Shown here in pieces: positions 1-4,871 of a DNA stretch of 5,060 nt. Origin of the DNA: Candidatus Bathyarchaeota archaeon (GTDB taxonomy: Archaea > Thermoproteota > Bathyarchaeia > Bathyarchaeales > Bathycorpusculaceae); the NCBI GenBank assembly GCA_026014845.1, contig JAOZHM010000202.1:1-5060 (forward strand), in the 5' to 3' direction. Each line of letters begins with the position of its first letter. Position 1 is the stretch's first letter. The notes under the pieces were generated by a model that saw only the letters and a list, made by a program, of their open reading frames with translations, was not told the origin of the DNA and ran no database searches. A program made the position numbers and the translations under genes.

Positions 1-167
1 TGGGTGCTCCGACAAACGCGGATGAGCTTGGTGTGGAAAAAGAAGACATAGTAAAGGCTTTAGAAATGGCTCCGACTATAAGGCCTGAACGATACACGAT
101 CCTTAACAAGTTGAATCTGAACCGTGAAGATTACGAAGGACTGGCGAGAATGACACGTGTTGTCTGA
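1..167 (+). CDS. egsA: sn-glycerol-1-phosphate dehydrogenase, C-terminal end (partial)
   Basis: The gene enters from the left edge; 54 codons are visible, read from base 3 to the TGA at 165-167. The family makes sn-glycerol-1-phosphate from dihydroxyacetone phosphate with NAD(P)H, giving the backbone of archaeal ether lipids; it is a cytosolic metal-dependent enzyme. What is visible is the helical C-terminus: GAPTNADELGV, then a segment ending in APTIRPERYTILNKLNL. The TIRPERYTIL string is the familiar C-terminal signature of archaeal G1P dehydrogenases. The N-terminal nucleotide-binding and metal-binding parts lie outside the window, so activity cannot be judged. It converges on the adenylate kinase gene, with 28 bp between the stops. 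A short T5 run at 193-197 is the only terminator-like feature. The identification rests on recognising the C-terminus and would be settled by the upstream sequence. Confidence 0.85.
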   Translation, partial: GAPTNADELGVEKEDIVKALEMAPTIRPERYTILNKLNLNREDYEGLARMTRVV

Positions 168-195
168 AAGAGGATTTATGAGAGTGAACGAATTT

Positions 196-855
196 TTAGG
201 AACGGCTTGTGTTTTTGACACTATTGATCATCAACTTTATTTTTTCGACTATTACTTCAGGCGGTGTCATCAGGTCGTTGCAGTGAACGTTCTTTAACAG
301 ATCTTTTTTTCTGTAGTATTCTATTAGTGGTTCGGTTTTCTTTTTGTAGACGTTTAGGCGCTCCTGTATGACTTCTGGTTTGTCGTCTTCTCTTTGGTAA
401 AGCTGGCCGCCACATTCGTCGCAAATGTTGTCTTTTTTGGGTTTCAGCGTTAACTTGTTGTATATGGTTCCACATTTTTCGCAAGTAAGTCTGTTTGATA
501 AGCGTTTGATTATGATTTCATCTGGGACATTTAGGTTTATGACGAGATCGATCTTTGATATTTTGTCTAAGGCTTCTGCCTGTTTTATAGTTCTGGGAAA
601 GCCGTCAAGTATGAAGCCCCTCTCGTAGTCAGGCTTCCTCAACGTCTTTGCTAGAAGCTTAATGATGATTTCGTCGGGAACTAGTTCTCCTTTGTCGCTG
701 TATTCTCTTATTGTCTTTCCAAGTTCTGTTTGAGCTTTTATTTCGTCTCGTACAATGTTGCCAGTAGATATGTGCGGGGTCTCGAGGATTGGGGTTAGTC
801 TTGAGGCGTAGGTTCCTTTGCCGGCGCCGGGTGGACCTAGGAATATCATTTTCAT
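196..855 (-). CDS. adk: Adenylate kinase, long zinc-binding LID form
   Basis: Catalyses ATP + AMP <=> 2 ADP in the cytosol. The 219-aa product starts with the P-loop GPPGAGKGT (residues 7-15), followed by the AMP-binding segment STGNIVRDE (30-38) and the DGFPRT motif (84-89). The LID (about 122-158) carries four cysteines as CEKC (125-128) and CDEC (145-148), the zinc-finger pattern of bacterial-type long-form adenylate kinases. Length matches that class and differs from the roughly 190-aa trimeric archaeal AdkA, so this is the bacterial-style enzyme in an apparently archaeal genome. The ATG at 855 is favoured over the in-frame ATG two codons on, because GAGTGA (complement of 862-867) sits 6 nt upstream as a Shine-Dalgarno-like site. 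It lies 25 bp behind the FKBP gene on the same strand and is probably co-transcribed with it. The C-terminal tail after about residue 205 is short and unconserved-looking. Confidence 0.96.
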   Translation of the reverse strand: MKMIFLGPPGAGKGTYASRLTPILETPHISTGNIVRDEIKAQTELGKTIREYSDKGELVPDEIIIKLLAKTLRKPDYERGFILDGFPRTIKQAEALDKISKIDLVINLNVPDEIIIKRLSNRLTCEKCGTIYNKLTLKPKKDNICDECGGQLYQREDDKPEVIQERLNVYKKKTEPLIEYYRKKDLLKNVHCNDLMTPPEVIVEKIKLMINSVKNTSRS

Positions 856-880
856 GATGTGTCACTCTAGGCGTTATTGG

Positions 881-1588
881 TTAGGTGGTTGTTGGGGGCG
901 TGGTTTCTGTTTTGAATGTTTCGACGAATTTGACTGTTGTTGTTTTCGGGAAGAACTTTTGGATGTCTATGGCTATGCCTCTCTTTGCCACTTGGATTCC
1001 TTCTATGTAGAATGCGTCTTCAGGCATTTCTATGTTGACCGTTTTTTGTTTGGTGGTGAATTTGAATTTGTTTTTTTCTACGGCTGGTATTCTGCGGCGG
1101 ATTAGGGCTGCTATTTTTTGTTTTTTTGTTGTGAGTTTTTTCTGAATGGTTACTTCGTAGATTAGGGTTTTTCCGGCTAGTGGTGGGTTGAAGTCTAATA
1201 GGACGCGTCCGGCGCCTATGGTTCGTACGGTTGCCATTTTTCCGTTGTATTCGACTCGCTTTCCGAGGTTTGGGGTTATTCCTTTGGCTGTTAGGTTTCT
1301 TAGTGAGACACGTTTGATTTTTTCTGGGTCTCTTTCTCCGAAGGCTTTTTTTGGTGGTATTTCTATGGGTGTTTTTTTTGTGATTTCTATTGTTGTTAGG
1401 CTTTCGTCTAGTGTTTTGAGAACCCATCCTTCGCCGATTACTACTAGTTTTGGTTCGTAGATTTCGCCTTCTTTGTATAGGTGTTCTTTTTTTGCTGTTT
1501 CTTCTATGGTTGTGTCGAATACCTTGCCTGTTTCTTTCACTTTTCCTGTCTGGTCTATGAGTATGAAATCTCCTTTGTGTAGAGCCAT
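881..1588 (-). CDS. Archaeal long FKBP-type peptidyl-prolyl cis-trans isomerase
   Basis: Predicted cytosolic prolyl isomerase and chaperone of the SlyD/FKBP26-like type (235 aa). The FKBP fold is split: residues 1-81 include GKVFDTT (21-27) and IGEGWVLKTLDESL (51-64), and the fold closes with LDFNPPLAGKTLIYEV (131-146). Between them, about residues 82-130, is the insert-in-flap domain beginning KAFGERDPEKIK, which gives SlyD-like proteins chaperone activity. Residues 152-235 form an additional lysine-rich C-terminal domain as in long archaeal FKBPs, ending in a threonine/proline tail. The usual NHPLAG of the active-site wall reads NPPLAG here, so the His is missing; the effect on activity is unknown. 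The ATG at 1588 puts the first FKBP strand (GDFILIDQTG) at the correct place. It heads a likely two-gene unit with adk and diverges from the DUF5752-like gene. Family assignment is firm; client proteins cannot be inferred. Confidence 0.93.
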   Translation of the reverse strand: MALHKGDFILIDQTGKVKETGKVFDTTIEETAKKEHLYKEGEIYEPKLVVIGEGWVLKTLDESLTTIEITKKTPIEIPPKKAFGERDPEKIKRVSLRNLTAKGITPNLGKRVEYNGKMATVRTIGAGRVLLDFNPPLAGKTLIYEVTIQKKLTTKKQKIAALIRRRIPAVEKNKFKFTTKQKTVNIEMPEDAFYIEGIQVAKRGIAIDIQKFFPKTTTVKFVETFKTETTPPTTT

Positions 1589-1613
1589 GTTTCATCATCT
1601 TTTGGATGTTTGC

Positions 1614-1646
1614 GAAAATAAGTTTTCGGCTGGAATAAAAGGTTTC
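1614..1646 (-). promoter_or_regulatory. Candidate TATA elements for the FKBP-adk unit
   Basis: On the minus strand, upstream of the FKBP start at 1588, there are two A/T boxes: CTTTTATT (near 1634-1642) and CTTATTTT (near 1614-1621). With archaeal spacing of about 25 bp from TATA centre to transcription start, the first gives a leader of roughly 20-25 nt and the second a nearly leaderless mRNA. A weak GATGATG lies just before the start codon. The choice between them is inference from spacing only. Confidence 0.35.
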
Positions 1647-1670
1647 GCTTGTGAATGTGGATTGTGGGTT

Positions 1671-1688
1671 CATAAAGCATATTTGTAT
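1671..1688 (+). promoter_or_regulatory. Candidate TATA region for the DUF5752-like gene
   Basis: The A/T-rich stretch CATAAAGCATATTTG lies 27-44 bp before the ATG at 1715. An archaeal start site about 25 bp downstream would fall near 1699-1710, inside the inverted repeat at 1696-1712, giving a very short leader. No Shine-Dalgarno-like motif precedes the ATG, which fits leaderless translation. The exact box is uncertain. Confidence 0.4.
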
Positions 1689-1695
1689 CGGAATC

Positions 1696-1712
1696 TAAAT
1701 CGAATCGATTTA
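1696..1712. promoter_or_regulatory. Operator-like inverted repeat before the DUF5752-like gene
   Basis: The sequence TAAATCGAATCGATTTA has perfect 7-bp arms around a 3-bp centre and ends 2 bp before the ATG at 1715. It lies where the transcription start is expected, downstream of the TATA-like region. This is the usual place for a repressor site in archaea, so repression by a dimeric regulator is the simplest reading. No regulator gene is seen in the window, and an A/T-rich 17-mer could also arise by chance. Confidence 0.4.
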
Positions 1713-1714
1713 AA

Positions 1715-2188
1715 ATGTTCTCCCGTAAAAAGAAAAATCAGGAAACGTCCGTAACGAACGTCAACAAGGAAACGTCCGTAAGGAACGTGAACGCGAAGCT
1801 TTCGCAATCGGAAGTTAAGAAGATTTTGAGAACTGTTCCTCGTGATGAGGCTTTTTACTTCTATGAAGAGGTGGGAAAGCCTGTTGGGTGTATTGCTACG
1901 AGTTTGGTTGATTTTCGTGACAAGATTAATACTGTTCGGTGGTCGTCTTTGGTTTTTCATTTGAAGCGGAAAGATTTTGAGAATTGGATTAAGGGTGTCA
2001 TTGTGGATTCTGAGTTGGCGAAGAGAATCAGCAACATCGCCCCTGACAGTTTCGATTTGAAAACAAAACTGTACGCAACAGTGAACAAGCGAATCAAGGA
2101 ATTGAAGGAAATGTCATCTACGTCGACGGTTGTTTCTGAAGATCTGATTGTTGCTCCGCGCTTCTCTGAAACTGAGGTTTCGAAGTAA
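1715..2188 (+). CDS. DUF5752-like small archaeal protein
   Basis: A 157-aa soluble protein of unknown function. The core, about residues 45-110, reads FYFYEEVGKPVGCIATSL, then VDFRDKINTVRWSSLVFHL, then DFENWIKGVIVDSELAKRI. The pattern of an aromatic start, an ATSL turn, FHL and (D)FENWI, then a D-ELAKRI helix matches small archaeal proteins I know as DUF5752; the name is from memory and not checked. Residues 1-8 are basic (MFSRKKKN) and residues 10-26 hold a tandem ETSVxNVN repeat. After residue 110 comes a helix rich in Lys and Glu, then a low-complexity Ser/Thr tail. ATG 1715 is the only Met start; an in-frame GTG at 1787 (residue 25) would skip the repeat and keep the whole core. No signal peptide or membrane segment is seen. 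It diverges from FKBP and converges, with a 9-bp gap, on the broken YgjP-like gene. Confidence 0.8.
   Translation: MFSRKKKNQETSVTNVNKETSVRNVNAKLSQSEVKKILRTVPRDEAFYFYEEVGKPVGCIATSLVDFRDKINTVRWSSLVFHLKRKDFENWIKGVIVDSELAKRISNIAPDSFDLKTKLYATVNKRIKELKEMSSTSTVVSEDLIVAPRFSETEVSK
1741..1794 (+). repeat. Two tandem 27-bp repeats inside the DUF5752-like gene
   Basis: Two adjacent copies (1741-1767 and 1768-1794) agree at 23 of 27 positions, and both begin GGAAACGTCCGTAA. The period is nine codons, so the frame is kept and the protein shows ETSV(T/R)NVN twice. The copies lie just before the conserved core, in what looks like a flexible leader. A recent in-frame duplication is the simplest explanation. 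Confidence 0.9.
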
Positions 2189-2197
2189 GACTTGGTG

Positions 2198-2486
2198 CTA
2201 ATTGCTTAGGGTTAGTGTTTGAACGAGGACCCAGTAGACGAGTAGGTCTTTCTCTTTTTTGGTGTTCTTTGATTTTTTTGCTGATTATTTTCCAGAATCT
2301 TTTGTTGTGTTTTCTTTCTTGTGAATGGGTCATTTCGTGGAGGGTTACGTATTCGATTAGTTTGTTGGGAAGATATTTTAGTAGAGTGTTGATTGTTAGG
2401 TTTTCTTTTGTGCTGTAGCTTCCCCATTTGGTTTTCATTTTTTTGTGCATTTTTGAGAATCTCTTTGTGAGTCTTTTAGGTAACGC
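2198..2486 (-). pseudogene. YgjP/DUF45-like zinc metallopeptidase, truncated and frameshifted
   Basis: The minus strand encodes the catalytic half of a YgjP-like metallopeptidase. From the Met at 2450 it reads MKTKWGSYS (family form MKTKWGSCS, with Cys changed to Tyr), then LPNKLIEYVTLHEMTH with the HExxH zinc site at residues 38-42 and a third His at 48 before NKRFW. After EHQK the frame leaves the family sequence. Removing one base from the T6 run at 2255-2260 restores EKDLLVYWVLVQTLTLSN and a stop at 2198-2200, a typical YgjP-like ending. The unrepaired frame runs on to 2118, about 70 bp into the DUF5752-like gene; the repaired one stops 9 bp short of it. Upstream, the frame is open only to 2486 (12 codons before the Met, then TAA), so roughly 80 or more N-terminal residues usual for the family are missing. 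A degraded gene is most likely; a sequencing error could explain the frameshift but not the missing N-terminus. Confidence 0.75.
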
Positions 2487-2524
2487 TTATTTGGGCTATT
2501 AGAGGGGGCACCAAGAGATAGGAA

Positions 2525-2666
2525 GCAAAAAAGAGAGATGTTGCGGGAGATATCTCCACTGGGCTGGTAGTCCAATCTAGACTACAGCCTTACCGTAAGG
2601 AATCAAGACACCTTTCACTTAAGGTATGACGGCCACAAACATTAAGTTGGAATCTCTCTTATTTGC
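2525..2666. repeat. 142-bp segment bounded by 15-bp inverted repeats (MITE-like or structured RNA)
   Basis: The left end GCAAAAAAGAGAGAT (2525-2539) and right end ATCTCTCTTATTTGC (2652-2666) are inverted copies matching at 14 of 15 positions. Between them are a 12-bp palindrome GGAGATATCTCC (2546-2557), a strong hairpin (2562-2589) and a smaller one (2610-2625: ACCTT, 6-nt loop, AAGGT). A second inner helix, ATGTTGCGG (2538-2546) with CCACAAACAT (2633-2642), is possible with one bulge and one mismatch. No target-site duplication is visible beside the ends. It could be a miniature mobile element or a non-coding RNA closed by its end helix. It does not resemble tRNA, 5S rRNA or SRP RNA to me, and I see no clear C/D or H/ACA boxes. 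It lies just beyond the truncated end of the YgjP-like gene. Confidence 0.45.
2562..2589. repeat. Strong 10-bp hairpin inside the inverted-repeat element
   Basis: GGCTG (2562-2566) and TAGTC (2568-2572) pair with GACTA (2580-2584) and CAGCC (2585-2589). One G is bulged at 2567 and the loop is 7 nt (CAATCTA). A competing short hairpin, CCTTA-CCG-TAAGG (2588-2600), shares two bases with it, so the two could alternate. It is the most stable-looking fold in the gene-free stretch. Confidence 0.6.
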
Positions 2667-2688
2667 AGCTTTCAATGCCATCTTTAAT

Positions 2689-2946
2689 TCATACAATAAT
2701 ATGCTTCATAGATTCCCTTGGCCAATTGGGGTCATTTGCGCATATTTTTAGGGCTTTTTCAAAACTCCTTTTTGCTTCTGCTTTTTTCCCTAGCGCTTTA
2801 TTTGCCTGACCAAACCATACAGAGTGATTGTAATGCGCTTTGTCAAATCTTGTCAGAAAGCGCGCGCATTTTCCACAATACAACAAAAAATAGGGGGGGT
2901 ATCCGCTATTGGTTGAAAAAAGTGCCAATAACTTGATTTGAATCAT
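2689..2946 (-). pseudogene. TPR-protein remnant or small TPR protein
   Basis: The 85-codon frame contains one recognisable tetratricopeptide repeat, about residues 38-72: FGQANKALGKK followed by AEAKRSFEKALKI and NDPNWP. Key TPR positions are filled: Gly8 (residue 46), Ala20 (58), Phe24 (62) and Ala27 (65). TPRs bind other proteins and normally occur as three or more units. Here a second unit before it (RFDKA, 33-37) is about six residues too short, and residues 1-30 look unrelated and contain two Cys. The frame starts 17 bp downstream of the MscS-like stop, on the same strand. Its composition is neutral, unlike both flanks. I read it as the surviving tail of a larger TPR gene; a genuine short protein cannot be excluded. 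Confidence 0.45.
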
Positions 2947-2962
2947 GAATTCTCATTGTGTT

Positions 2963-3499
2963 TTAGGTTTGGGTTTCTTTTGCAGATTTGTCTTCTATCT
3001 TCACCAGTGGTGTAGAGATAAACAAAGAGTTCGGTATAAACACAGTATTGCCGTCTTCAATCTCTAACACTGCAGACCTAATCCCAATCTTAGCCACCCT
3101 ACCACGATACTCCTTACCACCAACACGAATCTGAATAACATCCCCGATCTCAAAAGCCTTCTCACTCATCACAATAAGCCCAGAAACCAAGTTCTGAATT
3201 ATATTACTAGTCGCAAAACTTATCGCTATGCTAAACGCACCCAAACCCAAAACAAGCGAAGTCAAATCAACACCCAAAAAACCAACCACAACAAACAAAC
3301 CAATAATATAAACCAAATATTTAGAAACGCGAACAATCCCACGCTCTATCCCCTCAGGAAAAGGCATCTTCTTAAAAACCTTACCAAGAACTTTAGAAAC
3401 TATCTTCGCCACCATGAAAGTCGCTGCCAAAATTACAACAACCTTGACCACTTCCATCAGCATTCCCACCTGTTCAGGATTCAACTGCGCAATCGACAC
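2963..3499 (-). CDS. Minimal MscS-family mechanosensitive channel
   Basis: An inner-membrane channel subunit expected to open under membrane tension and release solutes. The 178-aa protein has three predicted membrane helices: about 12-34, 58-78 and the pore helix 81-113 (GLGAFSIAISFATSNIIQNL). A short beta domain follows: FEIGDVIQIRVGGKEYRGRV, then KIGIRSAVLEIEDG and the family signature IPNS (155-158). It ends about 20 residues later, so the C-terminal alpha/beta cage of E. coli MscS (286 aa) is absent. The start is GTG at 3499; AGGAGTG (complement of 3508-3514) lies 8 nt upstream and supports it over the ATG at residue 13. The ion-channel family is clear; gating and selectivity are not deducible. 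It diverges from the 406-aa membrane protein gene across 132 bp. Confidence 0.9.
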   Translation of the reverse strand: MSIAQLNPEQVGMLMEVVKVVVILAATFMVAKIVSKVLGKVFKKMPFPEGIERGIVRVSKYLVYIIGLFVVVGFLGVDLTSLVLGLGAFSIAISFATSNIIQNLVSGLIVMSEKAFEIGDVIQIRVGGKEYRGRVAKIGIRSAVLEIEDGNTVFIPNSLFISTPLVKIEDKSAKETQT

Positions 3500-3507
3500 T
3501 CGCTAAA

Positions 3508-3514
3508 CACTCCT
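3508..3514 (-). promoter_or_regulatory. Ribosome binding site fixing the MscS-like GTG start
   Basis: The minus strand reads AGGAGTG, 8 nt before the GTG at 3499. It is a good match to the archaeal anti-Shine-Dalgarno sequence and decides the non-ATG start. Confidence 0.7.
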
Positions 3515-3536
3515 ATCTTCCAAAAAGATTCCTATG

Positions 3537-3548
3537 TCATATAAAAAC
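3537..3548 (-). promoter_or_regulatory. TATA box of the MscS-like gene, possibly shared by both divergent genes
   Basis: The minus strand reads TTTTTATATG, centred near 3542. A start site about 25 bp on would lie near 3516-3518, just ahead of the AGGAGTG site, giving a leader of about 17 nt. The opposite strand reads CATATAAAAA and could serve the divergent membrane-protein gene with a leader of about 60 nt. A perfect palindrome TTAAGCTTAA (3551-3560) is beside it, upstream of the box from the MscS side, a position suited to a regulator. Confidence 0.55.
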
Positions 3549-3631
3549 CCTTAAGCTTAACTACTTACAACGTAACCAACAAACTACAAAAGAAAAAAAA
3601 GGATAAAGTTCAATTTAGCCATGGAAAAGAG

Positions 3632-4852
3632 ATGCGACACATGAACAAAGCAAACATTCGCATAGGCATTCACAACTTTTTTGTAAGCCTAATCCTCGTC
3701 CCAACAATCATATACAAATTCATCACAACATGGCTACCCATAAACAAAACAGTCAACAAAGCAAACAAAATATTCAGCCAAAAACTTTCAAAAATGGGTC
3801 TACCTCAAGAGGCAGCTAAAACACTAACAAAAGAATACGCATCCATCAAAGACTACATATTCGAGGGAAACCTCAAGGTAAAGAACAAAACCCAATCCTC
3901 AAACATCAGAAAAACCAGCAGTTCCAAGAGAGTCCTTATAAAAATGTTGCCAGGCGGTCAAGTCTTTCTGCGAATAAAAAACGGTAAAACAAAGGATGTC
4001 AAAAGTGCAATATTACTAGACGCAACTAAAACAATCATCTTGCTGGTTGGAGTCGCTCGTGCTCTTAAAGGAGACATTTACTGGACTGCCGTCTGTTTCA
4101 CATCCTACCTTCTATACTCCATATTGTTCGGAATCGCATCCGAACTAATCAACAAACACAAAGACACTTCAAAAGGTCTTCTAGGAAGCATAATCAACAC
4201 AATACAAGAAGCCCTTTCAGACACCAAAGTCATCGCCCTCGTCAGCTTAGCCCTTTCTTCCCATACCATACTCGGCGCCCCCTTCATACCACTATATCAC
4301 ATAATTCCTAGCTTAGACTTCGTTGAACATTACATCAGCGGCTTCGGAATAGGCTTATTTGCAATCAAAGCCTACAGAACATTCACAAGCTACATATCAT
4401 ACAGCAAGACCTTAACAATATTCGGCTCAGCAAAGCTCAGTCATCAAATTTCACTTTTCGAGACAAACGCAGAACTTCCATTCATATGCTACTCAAGCAT
4501 CTTCGTAGGATTCGTTTGGGAAGGACTAGAAGAGATTGTTGAAAACTTCACTCCACGAGTAATAAACGTCTTCTTCTGGAATGGAGTAGCAGACATATTC
4601 ATGAATCTTCTAGGAGCCTTAACAGCCTACACGCTTGTACACCATTCCTTCATCATCAAAAAACAAGAAAACTGTCCAAACCCAAACGAGAAAAACACAA
4701 AAATTGACATACAAGCCATCAAAAAAGCTTCAAACATAGTGTTAACATACATGAAAAACGCAATAGACAGCATATACTCCGAAAGCGCAGCCAAAGACAT
4801 TTCTAAAGATGCTGGAACATACCAATTGACCATAATGGACAAGGCTTGTTAA
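3632..4852 (+). CDS. Multi-pass membrane protein with a YjdF/DUF2238-like motif set
   Basis: A 406-aa membrane protein of unknown function. An N-terminal helix (about 12-33) is followed by a basic soluble part with GLPQEAAKTLTKEYA (56-70). Further likely membrane helices are near 127-142, 150-172, 197-222, 234-250, 284-300 and 318-338, then a polar tail to 406. The conserved-looking core pairs acidic and histidine residues with helices: LDFVEHYISGFGIG (228-241), WEGLEEIVE (296-304) and NGVADIFMNLLGA (317-329). This spacing resembles YjdF/DUF2238-type proteins (D-x3-H...WE-x2-E...D-x3-N-x2-G), but it is a motif resemblance only, not a firm assignment. The start could be ATG 3632 or ATG 3641; neither has a strong Shine-Dalgarno site. 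It is strongly A+C-rich on its coding strand. Divergent pairing with a mechanosensitive channel hints at an envelope or osmotic role, which is speculation. Confidence 0.8.
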   Translation: MRHMNKANIRIGIHNFFVSLILVPTIIYKFITTWLPINKTVNKANKIFSQKLSKMGLPQEAAKTLTKEYASIKDYIFEGNLKVKNKTQSSNIRKTSSSKRVLIKMLPGGQVFLRIKNGKTKDVKSAILLDATKTIILLVGVARALKGDIYWTAVCFTSYLLYSILFGIASELINKHKDTSKGLLGSIINTIQEALSDTKVIALVSLALSSHTILGAPFIPLYHIIPSLDFVEHYISGFGIGLFAIKAYRTFTSYISYSKTLTIFGSAKLSHQISLFETNAELPFICYSSIFVGFVWEGLEEIVENFTPRVINVFFWNGVADIFMNLLGALTAYTLVHHSFIIKKQENCPNPNEKNTKIDIQAIKKASNIVLTYMKNAIDSIYSESAAKDISKDAGTYQLTIMDKAC

Positions 4853-4871
4853 ATGTAAAAAAGATTTACAT
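4853..4871 (+). terminator. Hairpin directly after the membrane-protein stop
   Basis: ATGTAAA (4853-4859) and TTTACAT (4865-4871) form a perfect 7-bp stem with a 5-nt loop, starting on the base after the stop codon. It could mark the 3' end of the mRNA. No T tract follows, as archaeal termination usually needs, so it may instead be an mRNA-stabilising fold or chance in A/T-rich DNA. Confidence 0.35.

Larger units (their letters stand above)
2487..2962. other. Gene-poor junction with remnants and a composition switch
   Basis: This stretch of about 475 bp has no convincing intact gene. It holds the end of the YgjP-like open frame, the inverted-repeat element (2525-2666), the TPR remnant (2689-2946) and a G7 run at 2892-2898. 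Strand composition is roughly balanced here, between a G+T-rich left flank and an A+C-rich right flank. The sequence looks like a place where genes have been broken and lost. Confidence 0.6.

Noticed and set aside
425..1105. Open + strand frames opposite adk and FKBP (425-628, 818-1105) and further ones at 1188-1460 and 1473-1754
   Set aside because: They lie antisense to two confidently identified genes, show Cys/Phe/Ser-rich composition from G+T-rich DNA, and match no family.
1020..1960. Minus frames at 1020-1673 (Arg/Asn/Thr-rich) and 1670-1960
   Set aside because: The first is an out-of-frame reading of the FKBP gene with unnatural composition; the second is antisense to the DUF5752-like gene, and its repeated YGRFL is only the mirror of the 27-bp repeat.
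2212..2427. 71-aa minus frame overlapping the YgjP-like remnant
   Set aside because: It is the wrong frame of the remnant, basic and Asn/Gln-rich with no family resemblance; the family ending is restored in the remaining frame.
2490..2642. Minus-strand frame reading KGVLIPYGKAVV, stop, IGLPAQW, loosely like an AbrB-type DNA-binding protein
   Set aside because: Two in-frame stops, no start context and overlap with the inverted-repeat element; resemblance is too weak to call.
2538..2642. tRNA, 5S rRNA, C/D or H/ACA guide RNA in the structured element
   Set aside because: No T-loop, acceptor stem or anticodon arm, no 5S-like sequence, and no clear box motifs; the folds are real but unassigned.
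3621..3644. ATG at 3621 starting a 7-codon frame that overlaps the start of the membrane-protein gene
   Set aside because: Could be a tiny upstream frame, but it is too short to distinguish from chance and has no Shine-Dalgarno site.
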